From Stenomitos frigidus ULC18 (lineage in GTDB: Bacteria > Cyanobacteriota > Cyanobacteriia > Leptolyngbyales > Leptolyngbyaceae): DNA of 64,000 nucleotides. Made by a program: the position numbers and the translations under genes. Numbering within the stretch: the first letter of the stretch is position 1; each line of letters opens with the position of its first letter. The notes below the pieces were generated by a model, which searched no databases, was not told the origin of the DNA, and saw only the letters and a list, made by a program, of their open reading frames with translations. The stretch spans positions 62,001 through 126,000 of the forward strand of contig NZ_PVWK01000159.1 in NCBI RefSeq assembly GCF_003003795.1, in the 5' to 3' direction. Shown piece by piece: positions 9,925 to 20,300 of this stretch.

Positions 9925-10689
9925 ATGCAACGGGTACTTGAATTCATCGAACAAAAAAAGCAAGCTTATGCGCAACTGCCATTGTTTGACTTTATGCAAG
10001 ATCAAAGCATTCCACCGCTTCAACGATTAGGGTTTGCACCTTGTATGGCACATTTCATCATGAGCTTTGGAGATTTGAATAAATATGTGTTTCGGGAAAA
10101 GGAAACAACCAATCAGCTGCATGATTTGATTAATGAGCACACCTATGAAGATGATCACCACTGGCCGTGGTTTCTGACCGATCTGAAGAAGTTAGGTTTT
10201 TGCCAACCGCAGAGTTTTACTGAAGTGATGCGTTTCTTGTGGGGTGAAGAGACTAAGGTGACACGCCAACTGTCTTATCAGCTTTCTGCCTACACATTAC
10301 AAGCTCAGCCAATTCAAAAGATTGCGATTATTGAAGCGATCGAGGCAACAGGAAATGTATTGTTTAACTTGACGACTCGAATTGCCCTGGAAATTCAGGC
10401 CGAGACGCAACAAGAATATCAATATTTTGGCGAGTTTCATTTCAAGCTAGAAACTGGACATGCCGTTGGAGACGCAGATTCTGAAGCAGTTCTAAAAAAC
10501 ATTGAACTTTCTGATGATGGTTTGCAAGAGTGTTTTGACTTAGTCGAAAAGGTGTTTGAGATGTTTACAGAATGGGCTGAAGAATTGCATCTTTATGCCT
10601 GCAAGCATTCAGTACCGACGTTGCCAACATTACTTTACTCAGGCTCTTCCAGCCCAAGTAATGCTCAAACGCCCTCTCCTCACTACTGA
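9925..10689 (+). CDS. Heme-oxygenase-fold metal-dependent protein (CADD/UndA-like)
   Basis: The 254-residue, mostly helical protein has the spaced acidic and His residues typical of the heme-oxygenase-like di-iron group: E71-H72 and DDHHW (76-80), E137/E140 in IIEAIEATG, and H172 and H179 in FHFKLETGH. Members of that group oxidise small substrates or supply p-aminobenzoate. Cyanobacteria carry uncharacterised relatives, including DUF3865 proteins. A GST gene follows after 31 bases, so the two may be co-transcribed and act on one small molecule. The last 25 residues are Ser/Pro-rich and probably disordered. The exact reaction is unknown. Confidence 0.65.
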   Translation: MQRVLEFIEQKKQAYAQLPLFDFMQDQSIPPLQRLGFAPCMAHFIMSFGDLNKYVFREKETTNQLHDLINEHTYEDDHHWPWFLTDLKKLGFCQPQSFTEVMRFLWGEETKVTRQLSYQLSAYTLQAQPIQKIAIIEAIEATGNVLFNLTTRIALEIQAETQQEYQYFGEFHFKLETGHAVGDADSEAVLKNIELSDDGLQECFDLVEKVFEMFTEWAEELHLYACKHSVPTLPTLLYSGSSSPSNAQTPSPHY

Positions 10690-10720
10690 CCATCGACCTG
10701 AATCATCAAGGAGTTTTCTC

Positions 10721-11419
10721 ATGGCTGAAATTGAAATTTACAGTGCGGCGCTTTGTCCGTTTGCTCATCGATCGCGCCTCACGTTGTTGGAGAAAGGCAT
10801 TCCCTTTAAATTGATTGAAATTGACTTGCAAAACAAACCCAAAAACTTTAAAGAGATTTCTCCTTACGGCAAAGTGCCTGTACTTAAGCGTGGCGATCAG
10901 CGAGTGTGGGAATCGACTATCATCAATGAGTATCTGGACGAAACCTTTCCAGATCCACCGCTGTTACCCAAAAAAACAATTCATCGGGCTCAGGCAAGGC
11001 TTTGGATCAATTTTGCTGATACCCGCTTGTTTGCAGCGTCTGGCAAATTGCTCTATAGCTCAGAGCCGCAAAACTACGCAGCGGTCGCAAAAGAGTTGAC
11101 TGAACACTTGCAGTTTATTGAACAGGAAGGATTGCAAAAAATGTCAGCAGATGGCCCCTACTGGTTTGGCAAAGAAATCAGCTTAGTTGATTTGACCTAT
11201 TATCCTTTCTTTGAGCAGTGGGCGGTGCTGGAACATTTTCGAGGTGTGCAATTTCCAACCGGACTCGACCGCCTGAAGCAATGGTGGGACGCCATGACAA
11301 ACCGTGAATCTGTGCGCGCGATCGCCCATCTTTCAGGATTTTATCTCGAACGGTATGGTCAGCTTGAGAAAATTCGCCTTGAGCAGACCCGCAAAGCTCA
11401 GACAGCCAACCTGAGATAA
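10721..11419 (+). CDS. Glutathione S-transferase family protein
   Basis: The 232-residue protein has an N-terminal thioredoxin-like domain (about 4-80) with the active-site motif C12-P13-F14, as in omega-type and dehydroascorbate-reductase-like GSTs that use Cys, and the cis-Pro motif GKVPVL. The ESTIINEYLDE segment supplies glutathione-binding residues. A helical C-terminal domain follows. ATG 10721 is chosen because AAGGAG lies 6 bases upstream. Its neighbour upstream is a heme-oxygenase-fold protein; a role in thiol conjugation or reduction of that enzyme's product is a guess. Confidence 0.88.
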   Translation: MAEIEIYSAALCPFAHRSRLTLLEKGIPFKLIEIDLQNKPKNFKEISPYGKVPVLKRGDQRVWESTIINEYLDETFPDPPLLPKKTIHRAQARLWINFADTRLFAASGKLLYSSEPQNYAAVAKELTEHLQFIEQEGLQKMSADGPYWFGKEISLVDLTYYPFFEQWAVLEHFRGVQFPTGLDRLKQWWDAMTNRESVRAIAHLSGFYLERYGQLEKIRLEQTRKAQTANLR

Positions 11420-11551
11420 CTTGAGCGGCATCAAGCCGCCAATTCAACTTATGAGTGCTCATCTACCAACTTTTTACTTGAATCTCTCTCTGAGATCTCC
11501 ACTGCTTTGGAGAAATTGGAGGTTTCACCCAAAATAACATTGAAGAACATC

Positions 11552-11998
11552 ATGAAAGCCACATCACGCTCAGCAACGATCTTTCAACCCAATCAGGGTA
11601 AAACGCTTTTCTTGTTAGGTAACACCGTTACGTACAAATTTGACGACCAGGTTCAAGGCACCAAGCTTTATGAGTTTGTCGGTACCGCCACGAGCGAACT
11701 CCCCCCGTTACATACGCATCCGTGGGATGAATGGTTTTACTTTCTAGACGGGGAGGTCGCGTTTCAGGTAGGCAGACGGCTAGTGCAAGCGATACCAGGC
11801 AGTGTTGTGCATCTACCGGCAGGCGTAGCGCACACATTTCATATCAAATCGTCTCAAGCCAAATTTCTGGTGGGGGTTTCCAGCGTAGCAGCAGAGCAGT
11901 ATCTCAAAGATCTGGCTGCAGCCGCCCAGAAACGGGAGCTGTCTTCCTCTGAATTGATTGCGATCTCCCAAAGACACGGCATCCAGTTTGTTAACTGA
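11552..11998 (+). CDS. Single-domain cupin protein
   Basis: The 148-residue protein carries cupin motif 1 with metal-ligand candidates H54, H56 and E60 (LHTHPWDEWFYFLDGEVAF) and motif 2 (PGSVVHLPAGVAHTF) with H94. All four usual ligands are present, so it can probably bind a metal and act as a small dioxygenase, isomerase or sensor. ATG 11552 is preferred; an upstream in-frame TTG at 11507 would add 15 residues. It lies on the same strand as the GST gene, 132 bases on. Confidence 0.82.
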   Translation: MKATSRSATIFQPNQGKTLFLLGNTVTYKFDDQVQGTKLYEFVGTATSELPPLHTHPWDEWFYFLDGEVAFQVGRRLVQAIPGSVVHLPAGVAHTFHIKSSQAKFLVGVSSVAAEQYLKDLAAAAQKRELSSSELIAISQRHGIQFVN

Positions 11999-12337
11999 CA
12001 GACGTGAATTGAGTCGAGCCAGCAATCAGGAGATGAGTGTTTACGAGCGATCGCCCAGTCTCAGGAATTTGACCTCAAATGGTGTAGTTAATTGACCCAA
12101 GCTAGAAAAGCTTAGAGATGGAAATTAAATAACATCAATTTTTGTCGATTGGGTTGAGTGGTGAAACCTAACTTCTGTGAGAGTGTTGGGTTACCCTGCG
12201 GGAAGCAAGCGGCAGACTTCTTGGCACTGCTTTCAGCCGCTCTACCGTATGCAAGTCGCCTGTGATTGTGGGCGATCAGTGAAATATTTGTGCCTTTTGG
12301 GCTCGTATGCAAGAACTATCAACGTGAAGTAGGCTAA
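11999..12337. other. Intergenic stretch before two acetyltransferase genes
   Basis: I see no gene, hairpin or repeat I can support in this 339-base stretch. It may hold the promoter of the downstream GNAT pair. Confidence 0.4.
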
Positions 12338-12835
12338 ATGATGAATGTAGAAATTGTTCCTTGCTCTGTTGAACATCTTGAAACGCTGCTTGCGGGCGCA
12401 GATACTTTTCTAAGCACTTACGGGTTGCGAGCGATCGATGGCTACATGCCGTTTGAAGGGGCACTTCAGTACCTTCTGACCCAGATGCAAGGTTCGCAAA
12501 TGTGGCATCCCTGGCTTCCGTACCAGTTCCTTTTTCATCCTGATCAGGCATTGGTTGGGCTTGGAGGCTTCAAGTCGGTTCCCGACGCTAAGCGCACAGT
12601 TGAGATTGGTTATTCTGTTGCCCCAAAATATCAGGGCAGGGGCTTTGCAACCTCTGCGGCACGTCAGTTGATTGAAATAGCGTTTGAGTCAAAGCTCATT
12701 GACTGTGTTTGCGCCCATACATTGGCAGCACCGAATGCCTCAACCTGGGCATTGCAGAAGTGTGGGATGACTAAAGTCTTAGAGACTGTTGATCCTGATC
12801 ATGGAATGGTGTGGAGATGGGAAATCAATCAGTAG
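12338..12835 (+). CDS. GNAT-family N-acetyltransferase (RimJ/RimL-like)
   Basis: This 165-residue protein has the GNAT acetyl-CoA site: strand EIGYSVAPKYQGRGFATSAARQLI, where the Q-G-R-G-F-A phosphate-binding loop is clear, followed by the ANAS-TWALQKCGM segment typical of the RimJ/RimL branch. It would transfer an acetyl group to an amine; the substrate cannot be predicted. Two start ATGs stand side by side (12338, 12341). A second, unrelated GNAT follows after 44 bases, so they are probably co-transcribed. Confidence 0.85.
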   Translation: MMNVEIVPCSVEHLETLLAGADTFLSTYGLRAIDGYMPFEGALQYLLTQMQGSQMWHPWLPYQFLFHPDQALVGLGGFKSVPDAKRTVEIGYSVAPKYQGRGFATSAARQLIEIAFESKLIDCVCAHTLAAPNASTWALQKCGMTKVLETVDPDHGMVWRWEINQ

Positions 12836-12879
12836 TAGAGCGCACACTACACACCTTAAAGGGCTTCCGGACTGGTTTG

Positions 12880-13389
12880 ATGATGGTTACTATTCAACCC
12901 GCACAACAGCACCACTTTGCCGCGATCGCCGATCTCAACGTTGAGGCGTATCGTGAGTATGCCGCCTATTTAACTACTGAAGCATGGACGACAATGCAGA
13001 CCAGCCTACGGTCAGTTGAAAGGCTGGCTCAACAGCAGACTTTTCTTGTGACCTTGATCGCCAACGATCTGGCTGGTTCGATCGCCTATTGTCCGCCTGG
13101 TAATTCGCTCGCACCCATTCCATCAGACTGGGCATCCGTTTTATTACTCGCCGTTTCACCATGTTATCGCAGGCAAGGCATTGGGCGATCGCTCCTCTAC
13201 GCCTGTATTCAACAAGCTAGAGAGGATGGCGCACAGACAGTAGGACTCTACACCAGTGAAGTCATGACAGGTGCGTGTCAACTCTATGAGTCTTTCGGTT
13301 TCTGCAAAGATAGCGAAATCCCGCAGCGGCTTGGATTGAAGTATTGGCGCTACAGGTTCGACCTTACAGCCATTTTGTCTAATGGTTGA
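12880..13389 (+). CDS. GNAT-family N-acetyltransferase
   Basis: The 169-residue product contains the acetyl-CoA-binding core VLLLAVSPCYRRQGIGRSLL, with an R-R-Q-G-I-G loop, and the C-terminal ACQLYESFGF motif. Start codons at 12880 and 12883 are both possible; a longer frame overlapping the previous gene looks spurious. The two adjacent acetyltransferases share little sequence, so they are not a recent duplication. The substrate is unknown. Confidence 0.83.
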   Translation: MMVTIQPAQQHHFAAIADLNVEAYREYAAYLTTEAWTTMQTSLRSVERLAQQQTFLVTLIANDLAGSIAYCPPGNSLAPIPSDWASVLLLAVSPCYRRQGIGRSLLYACIQQAREDGAQTVGLYTSEVMTGACQLYESFGFCKDSEIPQRLGLKYWRYRFDLTAILSNG

Positions 13390-13457
13390 GCCGAACAAAT
13401 GCAGGCATATCCATCGTTCTCTTAATGCCATAGTCTCTTAATCAAAGCGGTTTTACC

Positions 13458-13952
13458 ATGATTCATCACCTTTCCATCACGGCTCACAAGCCCCAGCATG
13501 TTGCCCAGGTTTTAGCGGAGTTATTTCAGGGAGAGTCCTTTCCCTTTCCTGCGCCTAGCTTTCCTGATAGCTATGTGGCTGTTCCCCTTGACGCCTACGG
13601 AACGACTGTTGATGTGCATCCATTCATGACCGAACTGATTCCTGGTACTGAAGCGAATGGTTTTCAGCATCAGCAGAACCCTGATTCATCAAGCTATACG
13701 GCTACTCACGCCGCAATTTCAGTGCCAACCCGTGAGGAGCAAATTCGGGCGATCGCGGCTCGTGAAGGTTGGCGGAGCGTTGATCGAGGTGGCTTTTTTG
13801 ATGTGATTGAAGTTTGGCTCGAAAATCGCGTCTTGATTGAACTGCTATCGCCTGCGTTCGCTTCCCAATATCTCGCTTTTATGGAAGCGCAGCGATTAAA
13901 GCAATTTCTCACCACTGCAGCTTTAAAGAGGATGGTTCACCATGCAAACTAA
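13458..13952 (+). CDS. Conserved hypothetical protein, VOC/glyoxalase-like
   Basis: The 164-residue protein begins MIHHLSITAHKPQHVAQVL, a typical opening strand and helix of vicinal-oxygen-chelate domains, and later has TATHAAISVPT and VIEVWLENRVLIELL, consistent with paired beta-alpha-beta-beta-beta modules. Candidate metal ligands are present but I cannot assign them firmly. Its last 11 bases overlap the next gene, so the two are translationally coupled. No substrate is suggested. Confidence 0.6.
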   Translation: MIHHLSITAHKPQHVAQVLAELFQGESFPFPAPSFPDSYVAVPLDAYGTTVDVHPFMTELIPGTEANGFQHQQNPDSSSYTATHAAISVPTREEQIRAIAAREGWRSVDRGGFFDVIEVWLENRVLIELLSPAFASQYLAFMEAQRLKQFLTTAALKRMVHHAN

Positions 13953-14586
13953 ACTATTTGAGGACGTGCTTCAGTTCTGGTTCCCTTATGGCTTTGATCG
14001 CGATCAGGCAACGCTGGTAAAGCAGTGGGAACGATGGTTTCGCGGCGGCATGGATACTGAAATAATCGAGCATTTTGCACTGTTACTGGAGCGAGCAACG
14101 CGAGGCGAACTGGATCATTGGTCGCGTGAGCCACGATCGCGACTGGCGCTGATCATCGTTCTCGACCAGTTTTCACGCACGATCCATCAGGGAACCGCTC
14201 AAGCATTCGCACAGGATGAGAAGGCGTGTGCATTGGCGATCGCAGGAATCGGCATGGGTCACTATGCGTCGCTTAAGACCGTCTGCGAGAAAACCTTCTT
14301 CATCCTGCCACTGGGACATTCGGAGTATCTCAGGAACCTGGATCTGGTCGTCACGCTTGCCGATGAATTAGTGCAGGAGGCACCCCAGGAGCATCGTCCA
14401 ATGCTGGCGTTTTCCGCTTCGCAAGCACGCCGACATCGGGACGTGATTGCACAATTTGGTCGTCACCCTCATCGTAACGAGGCTTTGGGTCGCCAATCTA
14501 CCTCAGGGGAACTGGAGTATCTCGCGACTGGGGAACTTGTCCATACGCGATCGATGCCACCCCATCTGTCGCAATTTCTCGCGTAG
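13942..14586 (+). CDS. DUF924 family protein
   Basis: The 214-residue helical protein matches DUF924, a widespread TPR-like family of unknown function. Recognisable features are the opening VLQFWFP, the WFRGG segment, the core LALIIVLDQFSRTIHQGTAQAF, the FFILPLGHSE segment and the closing FGRHPHRNEALGRQST. Length is normal for the family. It overlaps the preceding VOC-like gene by 11 bases. Confidence 0.85.
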   Translation: MQTKLFEDVLQFWFPYGFDRDQATLVKQWERWFRGGMDTEIIEHFALLLERATRGELDHWSREPRSRLALIIVLDQFSRTIHQGTAQAFAQDEKACALAIAGIGMGHYASLKTVCEKTFFILPLGHSEYLRNLDLVVTLADELVQEAPQEHRPMLAFSASQARRHRDVIAQFGRHPHRNEALGRQSTSGELEYLATGELVHTRSMPPHLSQFLA

Positions 14587-14640
14587 AGCGAGGTTTGAAC
14601 GCGATCGCTATCATGATCTAGAAGCAATTGGAGAAAAAAG

Positions 14641-15941
14641 ATGACTCGTTTTCTAGTTGGAACCATCCCGATTATTGGACATGTCAGTCCAGCTTTGCCA
14701 ATCATACGTGAATTGGTTAAACGGGGACACGATGTGGTTTGGTACACCGGACAGGTATATCAAACCACCGTTGAGCAAACAGGAGCGCAATTTGAACCGA
14801 TTCGCAGCTGGCTCGATTATTCAGATCTGAAGAACGTTCCTGCCGCCTTGATGGATCAACGTGAAGCGGCTAAGGGCATAGAACAATTGAAATTTGATCT
14901 GAAGAACTTTTTCATCGATCCGGCTGTGGGACAAGTCAAGGATCTTTCAGACATTCTGGATCGGTTTCCAGCAGATATTTTGATCGCCGACTCCATGTTT
15001 CTGGGAGTCTCCTGGCTGGCAGAACAAAAACGGCTTCCCTGGGCAGAGTTTGGCACTTCTGCCTTAGCCCTCAGCAGCCGAAACACGGCTCCTTTTGGGT
15101 CAGGGTTACAACCTAGCAATACGGTGTTCAGGCGATTGCGGAATCACGGTTTGAGGTATTTTTTCAACAAACGGTGCTGCGCCAGTTAAGAGCTTACACC
15201 AACGATGTGCGATCGCAGGTGGGATTGCCTCCTAGCCCCGTCTATTTCTTCGATCGGTTGTCTCCTTTTCTCTATCTGTCCCCCAGCATTCCAGCGTTTG
15301 AATATCCTCGTAGTGAATTGCCCTCGCAAGTTCACTTCATCGGGCCCTTACTGTCTCGTCCAACGGCAGCATTCAAGCCTCCCACCTGGTGGGATGAACT
15401 GAAGGGCAATCGACCCGTTATTCATGTCACTCAAGGCACGATCGCTACGAATTTAGACGATTTGCTGGTGCCCACTCTACGCGCATTAGAAACGGAGGAT
15501 GTCCTGATTGTTGCAACGACTGGTGGAACAACGACTGATGCGCTCAAGCTCAGGTCTTCGAGCACTAACGTCAGAATTGAGCCCTTTATTCCCCATGCTC
15601 ACTTACTGCCGCATGTGGATGTAATGGTGACGAATGGTGGCTACAACGGGGTGCAAATGGCGCTAGCGAATGGCGTTCCTCTCGTGGTGGCAGGGCAAAC
15701 CGAAGAAAAACCAGAGGTTGCTGCACGGGTGGAATGGGCGCAAGTGGGCATTAATTTGAGAACCCAAACTCCCACTCCCGCGCAGATTCAAAAAGCGGTT
15801 AAAACACTGCTGATGGATTCTAGCTATCGTACTCGCATCAAACAATTTCAAACTCAAATGCAACAGTATGATACGCCTGCGATCGCGGCTACGTTGCTGG
15901 AGCAATTAGCTAATACAAAACGACCTGTACTGAAGACATGA
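14641..15941 (+). pseudogene. MGT-type glycosyltransferase gene with a one-base frameshift
   Basis: Two overlapping frames together make one GT1/MGT-family enzyme of about 430 residues. The first (14641-15189) holds the N-terminal acceptor domain (TIPIIGHVSPALPI, then ADILIADSMFLGVSWLA). The second (from about 15165) holds the donor-binding domain (VIHVTQGTIATN, then FIPHAHLLPHVDVMVTNGGYNG). Adding one T to the six-T run at 15159-15164 joins them as RYFFQQTVLRQLRAY. Such enzymes glycosylate small molecules such as macrolides or lipids. The break may be a real inactivating mutation, a slippery programmed site or a sequencing error; all other motifs are intact, which suggests a recent change. 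Confidence 0.85.
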
Positions 15942-17299
15942 TGATGAATCGCTACAAGCATCTACTCGCACAATGGAGGCCGTTGCCCCATCCAAATCGG
16001 CTATTATGGAGTTTGGCGATCGGGCTCACGACGGGATCATTGGGAGTTGTTTTTGCCCTTTCCTATGCCGCCCTCATTTTCTCCGGCAATCTCACTGGAC
16101 AATTGTCAACGGGGTTTGGACTGGTGTTGTTTAGCGTTGCCACTACACGCATGATTGTGGCGCTGACCAGTTCCTATCCTGGCATGGTTGCTGACCTCAG
16201 CACCGTTCCTACCGCCATCCTTGCCTGGAGTGTTGGTATGGTCGTTCGCGAACTCCCAGTTGGCACTTCACCGGGTGAAGTGCTGGTTACTGTTTTAGCC
16301 ACTATTGCCCTCACATCAGTTTTGACGGGCAGCGTTTTGTTGCTATTGGGTCTTTTTCAGTTGGGTGAGTGGGTGCGGCTGATGCCTCGCTCTGTGGTGG
16401 GTGGGTTTGTCGCCAGCACTGGATGGCTACTGGTGAAAGGCGCGATCAAACTGATGACCAATCAAACGCTGGATTGGGCACACTTACCAATGCTCATCCA
16501 ACCGCAGGTGTTCCTTCACTGGTTGCCGGGATTGCTGCTGGCGCTCTATCTGCTTTGGCTTTCCAGGTATCCTTTGCATCCCTTAGCGATGATTACTAGC
16601 CTTGTGGCGGCGATCGCAGTGTTTTACGGCTTGTTATCACTAAGCGGTATCTCACCGAACCAAGCCATTGTTCACGGTTGGACGTTGCCTATCGCCAATG
16701 ATCAGGGTGTTCAGACGCTCTGGCAGAGTTTGAGTCATCTACATTTGGGGTTGATTCATTGGCCCGCGATCGCCAAGCAGTGGATGTGTATCGCTACCGC
16801 TATTGTGACTGCAGCGATCTCACTGTTGATGAATGTCAGTGGGTTGGAATTGGTGACTAAACGACCGATCGATTTGAACCAGGAATTGAAAGTGGCTGGT
16901 GCTACCAATCTCTTGCTGGGTCTATCGGGCGGCATTCTCAGCTTCCAATCTCTGAGTAAATCCGTGTTATCCCACAAGCTCGGCAATCGCGATCGCTTTC
17001 CCACACTGGCTGACTCCGGCCTATGCATCATTTTGCCACTGCTGGGTTCCTCGTTCCTGTGTTATTTTCCCAAACCCGTGTTAGGTGGCTTGCTTCTCTT
17101 TCTGGGGCTATCGTTGCTGTTGGAATGGGTGTATGCAGCCTGGTTTAAGCTTTCCAGGGTTGACTATGGGATTGTTCAACTGATCTGGATGACCAGCAGC
17201 ACCATTGGTTTTTTGCAGGGGCTGACACTTGGTTGGCTGCTGGCAGGCGGTCTGCTGCTATTTAACTCCAAACGTCTCTTGCGGCAGCTTGGCAAATGA
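15938..17299 (+). CDS. SulP/SLC26-family anion permease without STAS domain
   Basis: The 453-residue membrane protein has about 12 hydrophobic spans and the SulP pattern: an early span with a sodium- or anion-binding-type turn, SYPGMVADLSTVPTAI, LMPRSVVGGFVAS, then LLLGLSGGILSFQSLSKSV near the end. It ends about 15 residues after the last span and so lacks the cytoplasmic STAS domain of most SulP carriers. It resembles the shorter YGR125W-like branch found in cyanobacteria. The transported ion is unknown; sulfate or bicarbonate is possible. It overlaps the glycosyltransferase gene by four bases (ATGA). Confidence 0.8.
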   Translation: MMMNRYKHLLAQWRPLPHPNRLLWSLAIGLTTGSLGVVFALSYAALIFSGNLTGQLSTGFGLVLFSVATTRMIVALTSSYPGMVADLSTVPTAILAWSVGMVVRELPVGTSPGEVLVTVLATIALTSVLTGSVLLLLGLFQLGEWVRLMPRSVVGGFVASTGWLLVKGAIKLMTNQTLDWAHLPMLIQPQVFLHWLPGLLLALYLLWLSRYPLHPLAMITSLVAAIAVFYGLLSLSGISPNQAIVHGWTLPIANDQGVQTLWQSLSHLHLGLIHWPAIAKQWMCIATAIVTAAISLLMNVSGLELVTKRPIDLNQELKVAGATNLLLGLSGGILSFQSLSKSVLSHKLGNRDRFPTLADSGLCIILPLLGSSFLCYFPKPVLGGLLLFLGLSLLLEWVYAAWFKLSRVDYGIVQLIWMTSSTIGFLQGLTLGWLLAGGLLLFNSKRLLRQLGK

Positions 17300-17301
17300 A
17301 T

Positions 17302-20300
17302 CTAATGCTCAAGCGCTCCTAATGCCCTTAGAGTTGCCTTTTGAGTGTCCGTCAAACCTTTGATCTCTGTAATGTCCATGCCTTCATAGGGACGATCGGC
17401 TTTTAAGGTATTAAGGCATTGACCCGTTGCTAGATCCCAGAGCTTGATGGTTTCATCCTGGCTGCTGCTGGTGAGATAGCCATCTGACGTGAACGCAACC
17501 GCCGTGACAACGTTGGTATGTCCCCGCAAGATCTGCAAACAATTGCCTGTCTTAACGTCCCACAGCCTCACGGTTTGGTCAGTACTGGCGCTGGCTAACC
17601 ACTGCCCATCGGGGCTGAACACGATCGACCAGATGCGGCTAGAATGCCCTTGCAGCGTTTGTATACACGTCCCAGTCTCCACATTCCATAGCTTAATTGT
17701 GTGATCGCCGCTGCCGCTAGCAAGGGTTTGACCATCGGGACTAAAGGCAACCGTCCAAACCCAGTTGGTATGTCCTTCTAAGGTTTGCAGGCATGCGCCC
17801 GTCATCCCATCCCACAGCTTCACCGTTTGGTCATAGCCGCCACTGGCAAGCAGCAGTGCCGTTCTGACAGACGGCACAGGACTAAAGGCAACTGAGCAAA
17901 CCCAACTGGTGTGTCCTTGCAGCGTTTGGTGGCACCGTCGTGTGGCGACCTGCCATAGCTTCACCGTCTGGTCATCACTGCTGCTGGCAAGCCATTCACC
18001 ATCGGGACTGAACGCCACCGACCAGATCCGGCTGAGGTGCTCTCGCAACGTTGCCAGACATTGCCCTTGTCCATTACACAGCTTGATGGTGCAGTCAGCA
18101 CTGCCGCTGGCGATCAGGCCCTCTACAGTGCCCTTTGCCGGGATCGCTGAGGGAGTTGGACTAACCGCGTTCTCTTGAGGGTTTGCGAAGCAAATCGTAC
18201 AAACAGCATTGGTATGTCCTCGGAGCGTTTGTTCACACTCCCCAGTGCTAAGGTTCCAGAGACGGACGCAATGATCATCGTGGCTGCTGACGAGTCTGCT
18301 GTCCGTAGCGGTGAGGTTGGAGAGTGCGGCGATCGACCAAACGCGATTCGTACAGCCTGTTAGCGTGCGACAACAGCGACCACTTTCGCTATCCCAAAGC
18401 TTAATGGTGTGGTCACCGCTACCACTGGCAACCAGCGATGTGTTGGGATGAGCGGCCACTGAACGCACCCAACTGGTATGCCCCGACAAGATCTGGCGAC
18501 AGGTTCCTGTTTGCCAATCCCAGAAACGTACGGTGCGATCCTCACTGCCGCTGATGACCGTTCGCCCATCGGCACTGAAGGCGATCGAGCGCACCCAGCT
18601 TTCATGTCCTTCCATAATTTTCAGACAGTCCCCTGTCTGCACATCCCATAGCCTGATGCTTTGGTCACTACTGCCACTGGCAAGCCACCGACCATTGGGG
18701 CTGAAGGCGATCGACCACACGCGATCGTGATGTCCGTTCAATGTGCGTTCACACTTCCCGGTCTTTAAGTTCCAGAGCTTAATCGTATGGTCATCGCCAG
18801 CACTGGCCAGTAGCGATCGATCCTGCTTGTCAGGGTTCCTAGAAAGGGGACTAAACGCAACAGAGCGCACCCAATTTTGATGGCCTTTCAGGGTCGTTAA
18901 ACAGTGACCTGTTTGCACATTCCACAGTTTCACCGTCCAGTCTTCACTACTGCTAGCTAGCAATCGCCCATCGGGACTAAAGGCAACGCACCAGATCGGG
19001 CTGGGATGTCCTTCCAGCGTTTTGAGGCAGGCACCCGTTTCCACATCCCACAGCTTCACAGTGTGGTCTTCACTGCCACTTGCCAGTCGTTTACCGTCTG
19101 GACTAAACGCGATCGACCAGACCCAACCGCTATGCCCTTTGCCAATCAACACCGTTTCGCCATCCGCGACTCGCCATAGCCGCACGGCACTGTTCAAGTC
19201 GCCACTTGCTAGACAGTCTCCTGATGGGCTAAAGGCGATCGCAAGTGGTATGGCAAGGGTTTCAGTAAACACTGATTCAGAAAACTGCGAGCCCGTAAAA
19301 TCGGTTTGATGCAAGTCCACACCTTGGAGACAGGCTTGCCAGATCGCCAAGTGCGAAAAATCGTAACCGTTCAAACTGATGCCTAATTCATGCAGCAGAT
19401 TGATGAGATTGCCACCCATATACCCGATCGCCAGCGAATGGCGGCGTAGGCTAGAAAGCACTCCCTGCAAATGGCATTCCAGGTTGTTGATTGATTGAAA
19501 ATAATTTTCCAACCGTATCGCCAGAGGAGCCAGCAACACTCGGATTTGACTCTCCCGCAAATAATCCTCGGTGCGAGCTTGAATCAATGCATGGGTGCAG
19601 AGGAGTGGGAGGGTGGGAGGGTGAGAGCGCAGGAGCGTCTCGTGATGTTCGATTTCCCAGGTTGTGATTTCTGCAAACACGCGATCGAGCAACTGTTCGG
19701 TCACATATTCCATCACAACTGGTTGGAGCGTAAAGCGCCCGTCTCGTCGCTCGATCAACGATCGCTGCCAGAGTGAGATCAAGGCTTCTAGCAGTGCCGT
19801 CTGCGAGGGCGAGGGCATTAAAGCGGAGCGTAATTGATTTAACGAAACCCACTCTCGACCAATGGCAAGCCAGTAGATGATGTGCCGTTCTAGCTCGGAC
19901 AGGCGTTGAAGCTGCTCATCCAGCAGAGTGCGAATGTCACCAAAGGCGATCGCCCCCTGTTGGAGGAAAGGCGTCAATTGTCCCTCAAATAAATCTCGCA
20001 CCACGGACGAAACAATCTTGATGGCAAGGGGGTTCCCAGCATACTGGTTCGCCAAGATGCTCCAGTCTTGATGGGAACGAGCAAGACACCCATTCGTCTG
20101 ACAGATGGCTTGAATCGCGGTCGCCTCCAGCCCAGTGAGCCGCAGGGTGCGAATCGGTAGGGTTTCGCCCTCCAGCATGGCTAGCAGATTCGGTTGCTCC
20201 CGGCTGGTTAACAGCACGTGGCTAGCATGATGTTCTACGCCGATCCGCCGCAACAATTCACCGTAAGCTTCATACCCTTCCCGATACTGCCCAGCTTGAC

